Assembly: GCF_963678635.1 (NCBI RefSeq)
Contig: NC_087064.1
Coordinates: 20,942,509 to 21,006,508, forward strand
DNA: 64,000 nt
Origin: Symsagittifera roscoffensis
Taxonomy: Eukaryota > Xenacoelomorpha > Acoela > Convolutidae
Reading direction: 5' to 3'
Shown: piece by piece, positions 13,464 through 24,863 of the stretch
How positions within the stretch are numbered: the first letter of the stretch is position 1
Layout: each line of letters opens with the position of its first letter
The notes under the pieces: generated by a model
What the model was told of the DNA's origin: nothing
Databases searched by the model: none
What the model saw: only the letters and a program-made list of their open reading frames with translations
Translations under genes and position numbers: made by a program

Positions 13464-13590
13464 CGAGAAGCAACATCAACATTTCAAGAAACAAGCAACC
13501 AGTTCCACATAGCACAAGCTGTTTTGCCGAGAAGCAACATCAACACTTCAAGAAACAAGCAGCCAGCAACACATAGCACAAGCTGATTTG
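13464..13590. repeat. Tandem duplication of about 63 bp
   Basis: Two adjacent copies share gagaagcaacatcaaca, then cttcaagaaacaagca, then cacatagcacaagctg, with a few mismatches. Confidence 0.75.
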
Positions 13591-13774
13591 CCTTCCCAAA
13601 CGATTCCTGCATCAGTCCCAATGATCCTTGGAAACTAAAGACAGCCCAAAACAAAAAAGCAAATTAGAAAAAGAAAATCAACAGTGTGATAAACTAAAAA
13701 AGGGGCAAAAGATCCTCTGTGTTAGCTGTCTTTGTAAAAACAAAAACAAAAAACAGTAGTAACTCTTGAGAAAA

Positions 13775-13935
13775 TCATCTAAGGAAAACTTCTTCTTGAA
13801 ATTTTGACTGAAAAGCAACCCGAGGTCTTGCCGATAAAATACCGAGGTCCTACCGTAATCATCTATGGAAATTTCTAAGGAAAACTTCTTCTTGAAATTT
13901 TGACTGAAAAGCAACCCGAGGTCCTACCGTAAATT
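13775..13935. repeat. Local tandem duplication of about 100 bp
   Basis: The block aaggaaaacttcttcttgaa through gcaacccgaggtc is repeated, with ctaccgtaa in both halves. The paralogue near 19530-19570 has one copy. Confidence 0.75.
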
Positions 13936-13989
13936 CCCTGAAAATACATGGAAGTCACGGTGCAATTGAGAAGAATATCGACTCATTTC

Positions 13990-14705
13990 AATCAGTCATC
14001 CAACGACCTCCTTTGTAAAGCACTAACCAAGATGTCCCGCACAAAAGTAACCAATGCTCTCCCCTGTGAAAACCTAACAGCTCTCAATTCCTGTCACCTG
14101 ATACCCTGGAATGAAAAATCCAGGAACTAAACCAATAGATATAGATGAGACTCTCAGACGGAAGATTGACAAGACCGTCATCCATTCCATGAAGCTCGTC
14201 TTCGACAAAATGAGAAAAAATTCAACTCTGACAAAACTAAAACTCTTTTGTCGAATACGCAATTCATATTCTACGAAAAATAGTTGACTTAAGACCGACA
14301 CATGGAAAAAAATTTTAATCACTGAAAAGGGAGCTCTCAAAATGTGAGCATCTTTTGAGCACTGGCAAATTATGCGCTCTCCTACTCATTTATGCACCCT
14401 TATCTTCCAACTTTTAGATAAGTAAACCACTCTTGACTTTGATAGAAGAAGTGAAGCAAGGTGTTCCTTTGACAATGGCCATGTAACGAATAGCAAAAAT
14501 TCCACTGATCGAGCTCCTGCAAAAAGGTCACCCAAATACGTAGGTGGATGATGCAATTTTTGCGAGTGATCTAAAAGGCCTTCAAGCGGTCATCAAGGAG
14601 CTCGCAAAACAGGGAAGAGATCTAGGTTATCATGAGAAGCTTTCTGAAAGTCAGCTGTTATTAAAGAAAATTGAAAAGTCAGAAGCCCAGGAAATATTTG
14701 AATGA
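13990..14705 (+). pseudogene. Decayed retrotransposon reverse transcriptase, copy 1
   Basis: Fragments in shifting frames resemble a non-LTR-type RT. A block near 14070-14120 reads ALNSCHLIPWNEK. Another near 14455-14490 reads EVKQGVPLTMAM, like the conserved QGDPL motif. A VDDAIFASDLKGLQ stretch near 14540-14580 corresponds to the YADD catalytic motif with its first residues lost to a stop, and a downstream block has LGYH in place of the usual GY. Stops and frameshifts are numerous. The copy at 19690-20465 shares the order. The family is related by motif only, and the exact clade is uncertain. Confidence 0.6.
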
Positions 14706-15189
14706 ACAAAAAAAATTATTAATTTGTCATTTTTCGAACAACTGAACAAGAGAAATACATATAAAAAAGAACTGGGAAATCAAACAGAGTACAAAAGAGG
14801 CTTTTCAAATTGGCTCAGATGTCAGTGTCAGGTCTGCTTTTTTCATGCGTTAGATTGCCTTTTTGTTTTTCGTCAAAACACTACTCCTTTACCAGGTAAC
14901 ATTCTCTCTAAAATTTTCCAAAGATTTGATGAAACATTTTTTCGATTCTGCTGAAATTTATCATTTCTGTAAATGATTCCAACTTGTTGACAATTCAACA
15001 CGTTAGAATTACAAGTTTGATCTTTTTCTTCGGCTATCGTTTTCCAATGATCAGAGATTCCAGACTTGCAACTTTTTTCTGTAGCTCATTTTTCAAGTCG
15101 TTATTAACAAAATGGTTGCTCGCCGGTTACAAATTCAAGTTTGTTTTGCAACAAAGGTCTAAATTTTCCCTTAACAAGTGGTTCGATGT

Positions 15190-15960
15190 TTAGTTTCATA
15201 CCGGCCCAGTTTATTATATTAAATTAATTTCTTTCAAAAACTCTTTTTTCTCGTTCCATAAGAAAAGCCGATCAGAAGCAAGGCCACATTTTCAAATGCC
15301 ACCTTGTAGTATACCACAATGCTTCATAAATTGGAGTGAAGAGTAGCATTTTTTGCAATGATTTCTCTCGCATACAAAGCACCTCTGAGTTTTTTTACAA
15401 AAAAAAGAACATCCTCAGCAGCAGTCAACCAAATATGTCTTCCAAAATACTCCTCGCAAGGATCCTTGGGAACTACAAAACCCACAATTTGAAACTAAAA
15501 TAAATGACATACTTTAAAACAGGAAGCCAAGCTTTATACTTTTGGCTGACAGTAATTTTGGACCATACTAAATCAAACTGCTGAAATAACACTTGCTTTT
15601 ACAAGAAGAGGAAACTACAATCACCAAAAATGCATTGGAAACATACCCCTTCTGCTTTCAGAAACCAAAAATGAAACCGATGGAACCAATTTTAAGACAT
15701 TAGGCCGCTGCATATACTTTTGAAAGCAAGAAAGGCTCACACAACGAATTTTTTATCAAGGCAATTTAAACAGCTCAAACAAAAACCGAAACAGAAAAGA
15801 AAGTCATCAAAAACATAAGCTACAGAAAGCAGGCAAAAAAGTTTCTGCTTTTGGCCGTTTTTTGGAAACAAATAAAAAACAGTAGTAAACCTCGAGAAAG
15901 GCATCAAAGGAAAAATTGTCCCTGAACTTCTGCATGAAAAACAACTCATAATAATAAAAA
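15190..15960. repeat. Third partial copy of the 13.2-13.95 kb segment
   Basis: The ttccataagaaaagccgatcag block, the cctctgag block and the cagtagtaa...ctcgag block match 13240-13760 and 18740-19540 at low identity. The RT remnant that follows in the other two copies is absent. The sequence instead joins the repeat core that resembles 9730. Confidence 0.55.
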
Positions 15961-18194
15961 ATCTTTTTTATGATTTTCTTTAACTTCTCATTTTCATTTT
16001 TCCATCGACAAAAATTTGTCAAAAACTGATTTATTTTTTATTGCTACAATTCAATTACCAATGTTTTGTTATATAGTCCTATGTGAGTTTGCTCCTAAAA
16101 TTTCAATCAATCTACAAATCTACGCATCAATCAATCCACAAATTTTTCTTGTATTGCAAGGTTGCACCAATTTCGATACGTTTCATCGGGCCTTTAGTTG
16201 TTGAACTTCCGTACCACTTTTTACCAATTTTGTTTGTTGCAATCCATAATTTAGGCAATACATAAAAAATTTTGGTTGTTTTCATGAGTTTCAACTATTA
16301 ACTTTGAGTAAGAAAGCAACTGGCAACCTGCAGTACCACCTCCGGGAGCCTTGTTTAGTTCTCAGTCTATAGTTCATGTACCGGAAAGAAAAGTTCATCC
16401 CCTTTAAAAAACCTCAATTTCATGCCTAGTAATGTAAATTTCAAAGAAAAAATATGAATTCATTGTCTTTACAAATAGGCTCCGCTACAAATTTTCGATA
16501 GCAAAGCAAATATCATCAGACTCAAATTCGTTAGACCTGGAGATTACTCTTATTTTTCCAGTAATTTTTAAAGTATTTTTCAGCTACTAACTCGTATTTT
16601 TGGGTGATACCTACTGAAAAGTTTAACTCGAGGACCTATCAGCCAAAGGCTCCCTAAGTTGACCTTGACCGCCAATGAAGCGTCAGTGGTCAATCCATCG
16701 TTCTAGACAAACCGTTTTTCGAAGCATTTGAATCAGTTTTACTCCCTGTAAGTTTCAATAGGCGTTTCTTATACTACTCACAATGATACTTTCGTCAAGA
16801 GTCAAGTTTTCTTATTGATAATTTCAACCAAGATTTTCAAAAAATCCTCCAAATACTTCTACACCCGCTATCTTAAAAATCGTTTTCTGGTCCTTAACTC
16901 ATTTCATGTATGAATTAACAAGAAGAAAAAGAGGACCAGTTGCAGTGTTGTGAGTCCAAATATTTTTATCGGCCTCCGGCCATTCTACGTTTTGGCTTCA
17001 GTTATGGGAATTTTTAACAATTTTCTTCGTTTTTCAAACATGTTATGCTTAAAACCATAAAAATGAGAGTGAGTGAAGGGATTCAAATAACCTTATTGTA
17101 CAATTTCTAGGCAAGGTTTCTTTCGTATATGACTCCATAATGAGATTTTTGCTGACAAACTTTTTGCTTGCAATTACTAATGCACAATTCATTATTTATA
17201 ACCTGCTTTTCTGGACAATCTTTAGACCCGCTCTTTTTGTATAACTCAAAACTTTTTTAGTTTTTCTAATTTTTCTTCAATCTAGGCTTATTTTTTTCAG
17301 ATAAATTCAAAAAAGATAAATTAAAATGATTGAATACTTTCAAAAGAAGTGTGTCTAAAGTGATTTTATCGTATAATTTGATCACGCTTCTTGAAACAAA
17401 CTTTTCTGATTATCAATTTCTGCAGCTACAAAACGCATTTCATGAAAAACAAAGTTTCTTTATTTCTTTAGCTAAATACTTTTCAAAAGGTTTGGCTGGA
17501 CTAAAGATGGTGTTTGAGGTACTTCGGGCACACATTTTTAGTTTTAAATTCCATCTCAAGTACTTATTCAGATTTTTTGTTTGTTATTATTTGCTACTGG
17601 TGATCATCTCAAAATTTAAATCGCTAAAACACAAATCAAATTTTAAAGACAAACAATATATTGCTATAAAAATATCACAGATTGTTGAAGGGTTAAAAAA
17701 AACTGAAAATTATTGATGGAAGTTTTTTTCATTTTTTTTGAAAGTTCATTTTGATTGGAAAAAGCAATTGTAAAAATTAGAGAAGTGCAGTAGAATCAAA
17801 GAAAATTAGTAGAACCTTAGAGATGTTGTTATTTTTTTTTATTAGGATCTAAAAATTGCTTTTTGACTGTTTTGGAATATTCTTCCCGACTTTTCTTTAT
17901 GATTTATTAAAATGATTTTTGTTTGCAGCAATTTGCCTAATTATTGTGATAACTTGATAAAATAGTTGCTTAACTGATTTGATCAGTATGGTCTACTTTC
18001 AAGAAGAAAGAAGTCCAATAGGGGTTTTTAGAGGCAAGCTTGTCAAGTTGACACATAGTGGACACTGAACACTATGCCGCTCACCCTCCTACCAAGCCCT
18101 CCACTCCAGAGTCAAAAAACTAGGTTTTATCTCAAAAGTGGCTTTTTCTTAACTCAAATTTTTGAATGATACAGCCTCTGCCTTTTCTTTTTTT

Positions 18195-18330
18195 TGGCGG
18201 TGTCCGTGCTGAACTGCAAAAACAAGTGGCTACACCGAAGAAGCAAGAAACTGGTAAATAGGAGCGTCAATTAGTGGAGCCCTAAAGTTGTCTGAGGCAC
18301 CATGCACTTGCACAGATGAGCAAGACTTCC
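18195..18330 (+). pseudogene. Partner of the decayed fragment at 12020
   Basis: It shares word-like blocks with 12020-12135 but the frame is broken by indels. Nothing more can be said about its product. Confidence 0.2.
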
Positions 18331-19689
18331 CAATGGTACCACTTTTTTGTACCCAAACCCCTGTGCGCTGTAATTGAAATTGAACTCTGTAAGTTTTATG
18401 GCATTTTTTGATAACACATCATTAGATTCAGATTTTGCCAAAAACAAGAATTTTCTAATAAATATGATAATCGATAATTTCTAACCACATAGGTTAAAAG
18501 TCCTTAAAATCTTTCATTCCCCCAATACACACCTCAAAAAGAAAAAAATTTTTAGGTGATGACTGTTTGATACTCTTACAACATTAGTTTTTGAGTCATA
18601 TTCCAATCTAAATGAACAAAAAATAATTTGAAGTTTTGTCTAAAACGAATGTAAATATTTTTCCATTTACGGTTATAAGGTATTTAGTTTTATGCTGGTC
18701 CAGTTAATCTTGTTACGCTAGTCTAACCCCTCCAATCCCATTCCATAGAAAAGTTTCTCCGTTTTTGCCGTATCTTCAAAGGACACCTCCGAAAAAGAGA
18801 CATATATTCCGGCATTTTCAAAATATAAAACCATGTTTCATTTATCGGAGTGCAGAGCAGCGAAATTAAGCAATAGACCCTACTGCATTTAAAACACCTC
18901 TGAAAAGTTCTTAAAAGACAACATCCCCAACAGCAGCTAACTAACTACAGACCATTCACCAACACAAGAAGCAAAATCAACATTCCACAAACAAACAGCC
19001 ACCCCCACTTAGCACAAAAATGTTTGTCTTCCGAAAACTTTCCAACAACATTCCCAATGACCCTTGGAAGCTGAAAAAAACACAATTCGAAACTTTAAAA
19101 AAAACATAATACAACAACAGACAACCGCGCTTCCGGTCTTTGATTAACAACATACTTGAGTTTTTTTCTTCAAACTAATGAATCAACATATTATTTTACT
19201 ATAGAAGGTAACACCAAAAAAACCAAAAAATGCAATGAAAACTACAATGATAACCCTGAATTCCCTAACCTACCATCTGATTTCAAAAACCAAAACTAAA
19301 ACCGACGGAACCATCTCTAAGACAATAAGCAGAAACCCATCTTTGTGGAACCAAAAAAATTCACTTAAACAGTTTTTTATCGAGGCAATTTAGACAGCCT
19401 AAACAAAAAAAGCTGAACAGAAAAAGAAAATCATAACTATAAAAAACTGAAAAACAAGCAAAGCTTATCTATTCTTGCTATTTTTTGGAAGCAAAAACAA
19501 ATACAGTAGTAGCTCTTAAGGAATAACCAAAAGAAAATTTGTCCCTAAAATTCTGACTGAAAAACAAGTCAAAAATCTAGCAATGAAGAGTAAACACAGC
19601 ACAAAAGTAGGAGAAGACAAACAGACTTTTGTTCTCTGTAACGTTAGGAAAGATAAAACAAAATCCCTGAAAGCAGATGGAAGTCACGG

Positions 19690-20465
19690 TTCTCAGGAGT
19701 TTATGCATTAGTGGAGAAGAATGTTGACTCAATTCAATCAGACATCCACTAACTTTTGCAAAACACTAACCAAGCTCTCACACACGGTAGCAACCAATGC
19801 TCTACCCTGTGATAGCTGAATAGCTGCCAATCACTGTCATCTGATAATCGTGAATGAAAAATCCAAGAGCTAAACCAATATATATTGTAGACTCTAAGAC
19901 GGACGATTGGCAAGATCGTCACCCAAATCATGGAGCTCAACCTTGAAAAACCGAGAGAAAATTGTTTTTGTCAAGACCAAAACCGTTGCGTCAAGTACAC
20001 AATTCAAATTTTACGAAAAAAAAACATGAAAAGACATTTGTAGAAAGAAAAATAATTTTAAATCATTTAAAAGGGAGCTTGCTCTTCAAGTTTAAAATTT
20101 TTTTTAGGCACGCTAAAAAAAATAGTGCGTTCTTCTACACAATTTTGCACCTTCCCATCTACTTTTTATGCCAGCAAAATACTCTTGACTTTGACAGAGA
20201 TGCTGATGCAAAGTTTCCTTTGTCACTGGCCGTGTTAGAAATTGCAAAAATTCTACAGATCGAGCTCCTGCAAGCCGCAAAAAACGCTTGAAATGGTACG
20301 CGGACAATGCATTTGTTGGAAGTGATCTAAAACGCCTCACAATGGTCCTCGACGAGTTAGCAAAACACATAAGAACTGTCGGCTATCATGTGAAATTCCC
20401 AAAAGTCAGCTGTCAACGAAGGAAAATAAAAAGTAAGAAGCCCAGGAAATATTTGAAAGAACAAT
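19690..20465 (+). pseudogene. Decayed retrotransposon reverse transcriptase, copy 2
   Basis: This is the homologue of 13990-14705. Residual coding blocks are FPLSLAVLEIAKI near 20213-20252 and KWYADNAFVGSDLKRL near 20291-20340. The catalytic YADD box has become YADN, so the second catalytic aspartate is lost. Frameshifts and stops separate the blocks. It is dead. The QGDPL-YADD spacing supports an RT origin, and the clade is uncertain. Confidence 0.65.
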
Positions 20466-20660
20466 CTTTTTTATTAGAGATGCGAAATGAGAGATAAAGT
20501 CAAACTAAGTTATTTAAAATTAATTATCTAATTTTCTATTTTAGCACCTTGATTACGCAAGTTAGTCGGGTACACCAAGTCCTAAATGTTCTACCAAAAA
20601 TATGACAGTTTATGGATTGATTTTTAAACTGCATCAGACAGAAAAGCAGCAGTCACGCTT

Positions 20661-20945
20661 TTGAATGTATCTTACAAAACAACCAAATTAAACAAAACTG
20701 ATTTCGTTGAAGAACTTTCTCAGTCGATTGACTATGCACAATCATTTAATATTAAAATGATACTTTTAGGCGACTATAATTATACTATTATAACATCAAT
20801 GATAAAAACTTACTTGATACAATTTTCACGCCATTTAATTGCGATGTTACTTATAAACCAACTCCTATTCACAGCAAACTACAAAATCACCAATCATAGT
20901 TTAAATATCAAACAAACAAATCAGTCGTATTTTAACTTCCCATAA
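20661..20945 (+). pseudogene. LINE apurinic-type endonuclease fragment
   Basis: The 94-codon frame contains ILLGDYNY, matching the GDFN motif of APE-type endonucleases from non-LTR retrotransposons. Downstream remnants in neighbouring frames have spacing like the C-terminal part of that domain. It lies on the same strand and about 700 bp upstream of RT remnants, so I read both as one degraded LINE. Confidence 0.55.
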
Positions 20946-21649
20946 AACAGATTACTTTGCAATTATTTGCAGTATTGATTTCAAATTATGTGGAAACTCC
21001 ATAAAGCGCAAAATACAAGATAAAAAACTACTCAGTAGAGTAAAACAAATCAGATCTGTCAAAATAAATAGGGAAAATTTCTACAAGCAACAAAACCAAG
21101 AAGCAAGGTTCGTCATTTTCCGTCGAAGTATATTCAAAACAAAAACAAAATCTGTGCTCCACAAATGAAGAAAATTACTACATATTATGATAAAGCACAG
21201 TAAACTTAGAAGATAAATCTAAAATTGCAGTTATTCAGCTTAAAAAAACCGAATGTAAATATGGACCAGTTTTAACAACACAAGACCCTAAAGGAATTTC
21301 TAATAACATTTCTCTTTTTAAAAAAGTCCGTCGGAAAAAACATATCAAATAGCTTCAGAATGGCTATTTCTCTTTACTATAAATTTTCAGTTTCAGTTTA
21401 TTGGATAAAGACACCAACATTTTTCTTCAGATTTATTACTTAGTGGAAATTTTTTTTTCAAAATTTATGTGAAAAAACATCAAGGCATATCTAATTGTTC
21501 CATGATCAGCTCCCAATAAAAATGGGAATGCAATTTAAACGCTTCCTATTTTTCTTTTCAATGAATACCTGAAAAACACATTTTTGTAAAAGAAGCTTGA
21601 AAAAGCTATTGTCACGCAATATAGAAAGGAGATAATCCTAATTTATATG

Positions 21650-22060
21650 AAAACTGTAGTTCTCTCTCGATTATTGGAGCAGCACTATCAAAAATATTTG
21701 AAAAAAAATATATAGGCAAAGTATGAAAATATTCTATCTGAAAAACTTTTAAGCAACACTCAATGTGGCTTTAGAACATCATCAACAACTATTTTATTTT
21801 GTACGGAGGCCTGTAGAAAACTAAGTGATACCAACAAATTGTTTCAGGTTTTTTTAAAAGACATCTATCAGAGACATTTGATCCTGTTGATCTCAATTAT
21901 TTCAGACAAAAACTCTGATTTCTGGTAATTTCTGAACCTTCTATAGAGTTGGTTCATTTTTTTCATCAATGTCCAATGTTAGAAAACAACAGTAATTAAC
22001 GCTGAATCGGAAAGAATCTTTTTTCATCCAAGTATCCCAGAAGGCACTGTTTTAAAAACT
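21650..22060 (+). pseudogene. LINE reverse-transcriptase fragment
   Basis: Three RT motifs appear in order, separated by frameshifts. SKIFEK at about 21690 is typical of the first palm motif. An LSNTQCGFRTSST block at about 21750 and a TFDPVDLNYF block near 21875 correspond to the QFGF and AFD(T/S)V region. An IPEGTVL block at 22032-22055 corresponds to the PQG(S/T)VLGPLLF motif. The 3' half is missing. The 12.7-kb duplication starts inside the last motif. Confidence 0.65.
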
Positions 22061-22094
22061 CTCAAATTCAATTGTTACATCAAAACTCTTAGCA

Positions 22095-22450
22095 AGAGTA
22101 ACATTCGCCCAGACATTACACTGTGACGGAGTGTAGAAAAAGAGTTTTTATTGACGACTGGCTGACGTCATTAATCTTAAATATACTCGTTTTTAACCGT
22201 CTTGGCCCAGCCAATTGATTTTCTGGTCTGTTAAGGGCTAAGTACTACGTTCCTAATTTTAGGCCCTCCGCCAAACGAAATATGATCAGCTTTCGTTCGC
22301 ATGCAAAAATTACCACATAGCTGGATCTCGGATCCCCAGAAACGTAATTACTAATAAAAACGCGGCTAGAAAACCTCAATTAAATATGTTTTTTTTTCGA
22401 TAGCTATATAATAAGTCCATTAGAGATGGATTGACTCTTTCCTCGACTCT
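22095..22450. repeat. Dispersed repeat with gtaacattcgccc start and hairpin end, copy 1
   Basis: Blocks in order match 28915-29290: gtaacattcgccc, gacgactggct-acgtc, accgtct...ccagccaa/ccaagccag, ggatccccag/gtatccccaga, and a terminal hairpin (tccat-tagag-atgga, 22416-22430) followed by a pyrimidine run. The two copies are diverged but collinear and in the same orientation, on either side of the PLE. The class is unknown. It could be a short interspersed element or an old solo LTR. Confidence 0.55.
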
Positions 22451-23669
22451 AACTGCTCATGCTCTGAAATACTAAATGATAATTGGAAAATTTAAATACC
22501 CTCGAGGCATTACAGCAGCTAAAATACACCGTCAATGCCTTTAAAATTCTCTCGGCACCGGGCCTCCAATTCCCTACTCACCCGGAGATAACGTCATTCA
22601 TTCTCGCTGATGCTTATGCTCTCGTTCATGCTCTAGCTCCTGCTCTCTCTTCCGTGCTTATCTCAGGATTTCGTTGCACCGAATGGTTCATATCCATCCC
22701 GATTGTCCCACTAGACCCTCCGTTTACGCGATCATCTTTCGATAAGCACCTTATCGTGTCTTGATGTCACGATAAGAGGTTTCGTTTATCTCCTGTTTTT
22801 CTCTCCACTTTCCTTTATTTTCGTTCTTTTGTACAATTCGCTGTTCTCCGTTTTTTGTACATTTTTGCTATTCTACGATCTTTTGTATATTTTGGGTCAA
22901 AAAGCTGTTTTTCCAGTCCAAATCGAAATTTTGAAAATTTGAAACTTAAGAACATTCTGAGCCCCTTTTTTACTATAATTCCGGTAATAACGCCTTTGAT
23001 GCAGTTTTCGGCGCGTTTCGGAAGGTTCGACTGTGCCAGTCCGAGGGAAATGCACAAAGTGTGTGTGGTCTGTTTTTAAAAAACAGCGTATTCTCACTCG
23101 TCAGTAAGCAGACAAATACTGTTTTAACCAATCAGAATTAAGATGAGACAGCAAACTTTTGAAATAAATTTTTATGATTTTTTAATTTCCTCCTCGTCAC
23201 AATTCTTATTGGTTAATACAGCACTTAATACCGACAAGTAGGAATAAGCGGTTGTCTAAATACTGCTACTTAACCCTTAGCAAGCATCTGACTAACTCAT
23301 GCAAAGTAGTAAGATATGCAAATGCAACAATTTTTCCTGTGACTCTGAAAACATCGAAACTGCTCTAGGTGAGCTTGAAAAACAATTGCAAAGTCGAATC
23401 AAAATTTTTTTACAGACATTTACTCAAACTTAAGTATTAAATGCAGAGCTGATCATCTTCATTAGGAAGTATAATAGAAAAATTGAAAAAGTAGACAACT
23501 GCCTGGGATAGAAGTATTTTTGAAAGATAAGTCAATGTGAAACATCGCGGCGGTGTTTCTAGGCCAAATTTTGACATGACTTGCCAATTGTTTCGAAAAT
23601 GAAGTGAGAATAGTCCTAAGCAGATAATGCGATATACATTGATATTATATATCGATACAATATCGATGT
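22451..23669. other. Spacer between dispersed repeat and PLE
   Basis: No gene is supported. Around 22600-22660 there is a degenerate gctctcgttcatgctc-type short repeat that gives rise to a spurious open frame. ATATCGAT-type palindromes cluster at 23640-23668, just before the PLE. The same sequence recurs at 35153-36371. Confidence 0.6.
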
Positions 23670-24000
23670 CACTGAAAAATTAGTCCCAAATATTTTTTGG
23701 TTTTTTATTTAAAACGTACATGTCTAAATCGAAATTATGACTCAGAAACTTCCAGACAAATTAATTTTGAAATATTTAATTAATTTTAGAGGTTAAAAGT
23801 ATTTTTATCTTATTAGTAGGTCAACTGTGATTGGCTAATTTTTTATCATGATGTTTAGAACCAAATTGTATGTGATTTATTGTAAATAACATTTGTAAAT
23901 TGATGTTTTATCGTCATTTAGATTAGTTTATTGTAAAAATCCTGACGATGCAAATAGTTGCGAAAACGTTTGAAATTTACTTTTTAGCAAAATTTTCTTC
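23670..24000 (+). repeat. Left pLTR of PLE copy 1
   Basis: It starts cactgaaaaattagtccc and ends agcaaaattttcttc, and is a close direct repeat of 27467-27805. It contains the hammerhead-like motif. A sub-block (ggtcaactgtgattggctaa through gtaaaaatcctgacgatgca) is the best conserved part between left and right repeats. Confidence 0.85.
23933..23980 (+). ncRNA. Hammerhead-ribozyme-like motif, best copy
   Basis: The core box CTGACGA (23942-23948) and GAA (23962-23964) are correctly ordered. Stem I pairs gtaaaaatc (23933-23941) with gaaatttac (23972-23980), 7 of 9 positions. Stem II is gcaa/ttgc with an atag loop (23950-23961), leaving one unpaired T after the core box. The stem III segment aacgtt (23965-23970) is palindromic, as expected if the ribozyme works as a dimer. 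The predicted cleavage is after T23971. Hammerheads in PLE terminal repeats are established knowledge. Activity of this copy is inferred. Confidence 0.6.
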
Positions 24001-24183
24001 AATTTTTCTTGTAAATTCGTGATAAACCAAAAAGCGAAGAGCTTAAAATTCCAACTTTTTCCCATTAAAAAGCCAGTATACAAATTTTTAATGATTTTCA
24101 TCAATGTATAGGGAAATTTTTTAGTGTTTTTTTATCGATACGTAAAATATGGCCGATTTTTTTTTTGAGTTACCGAAATATTT

Positions 24184-24816
24184 CATATTGTAGCAGCTAG
24201 CTCCCTGTTCCACAGCATCAACACCCTTAACACATGTGAGAAAAAGCAATACGAGAGCCTTGTTACAGCAATTCCTGGCCTATCCCTTAATAACAACTTG
24301 CTGAACCAAAAAAAGAACCTCCGACGATTACTGGAAGACAGTCCACTGAAGGAGAAAAAAGTGGTTGTGTGGCACGACGTGGTGAACAACACCCTTAGCA
24401 GCCACAGAACAAACAACTATCGCCCAGCCGGTGTCGAGGAGCTGACAAACTATTTGAAGTCGAAGAAGCAGCAGATATTGGCGATCGTTTATTGCAGAAG
24501 GGAAGGTACGCCCGATTTGTTTAGTCAGCTTCTCAGCAAAAGAGTGCTCATTATTCCAGCTACAAAACGGCTACTCTCAAAGAGCAAGCAAAACGACCCG
24601 GAGCAGCTCAAGGAATATTTGAAGCTGCACCAGAGTGCTGAATTGGAGCTGAAATCTCTGCGATTGGTAGTGGCACACAAAGAAAGGCTGTCAGAGCTGA
24701 TTGGCAATATCAGGGGCAAACAACAGAGAACATCACAGACAAGGAGGAAGGCGAAAGCAAGACGTGAGCAGAAGCTGAAGGCAGAGGAAGTGTCTGCGCT
24801 TCAAAGACAGGGGTGA
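24184..24816 (+). CDS. PLE ORF1-like protein, start uncertain
   Basis: An uninterrupted frame of about 210 codons runs from just after a possible splice-acceptor-like tattgtag (24187-24194) to TGA at 24814. No convincing ATG start is present. Upstream ATG frames run into stops, and the T-run at 24159 differs in length between the two copies. The protein has a VVVWHDVVNN block near the middle, an AIVYCRREGTP block and a very basic, coiled-coil-like C-terminus rich in K, R, E and Q. The basic tail suggests nucleic-acid binding. I do not assign a function. It precedes the RT frame by about 50-80 nt. The copy at 36885-37517 encodes the same protein, so this frame survived better than the RT. Confidence 0.55.
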   Translation, partial: HIVAASSLFHSINTLNTCEKKQYESLVTAIPGLSLNNNLLNQKKNLRRLLEDSPLKEKKVVVWHDVVNNTLSSHRTNNYRPAGVEELTNYLKSKKQQILAIVYCRREGTPDLFSQLLSKRVLIIPATKRLLSKSKQNDPEQLKEYLKLHQSAELELKSLRLVVAHKERLSELIGNIRGKQQRTSQTRRKAKARREQKLKAEEVSALQRQG

Positions 24817-24863
24817 GAAGAGCGTGATTTGTTTTGCTTTGCGCCTTGTGAGTTTCATTACTC

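Larger units (their letters stand above)
9730..15950. repeat. Old tandem duplication of about 6.2 kb, copy 1
   Basis: Landmarks here recur at 15960-20500: 9730 with 16000, 10590 with 16540, 11580 with 17770, 11990 with 18175, 13220 with 18740, and 13950 with 19679. The offset falls from about 6.27 to 5.73 kb, mainly because copy 1 carries the hairpin-rich insertion at 12309-13189. A third partial block at 15190-15960 resembles 13201-13950 and 18700-19660, so the history includes more than one duplication. Confidence 0.6.
15960..20500. repeat. Old tandem duplication of about 6.2 kb, copy 2
   Basis: This is the partner of 9730-15950. It lacks the hairpin-rich insertion. The longest open frame, 128 codons at 17330-17716, is AT-driven, has no partner frame in copy 1 and is not considered a gene. 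Confidence 0.6.

Noticed and set aside
17330-17716. 128-codon open frame
   Set aside because: AT-driven composition, no recognisable motif, and the frame is not kept in the paralogous segment at 11100-11560.
22483-22764. 93-codon open frame repeated at 35185-35466
   Set aside because: It needs a TTG start and arises from a degenerate gctctcgttcatgctc repeat. Conservation between the two places is only the recent duplication.
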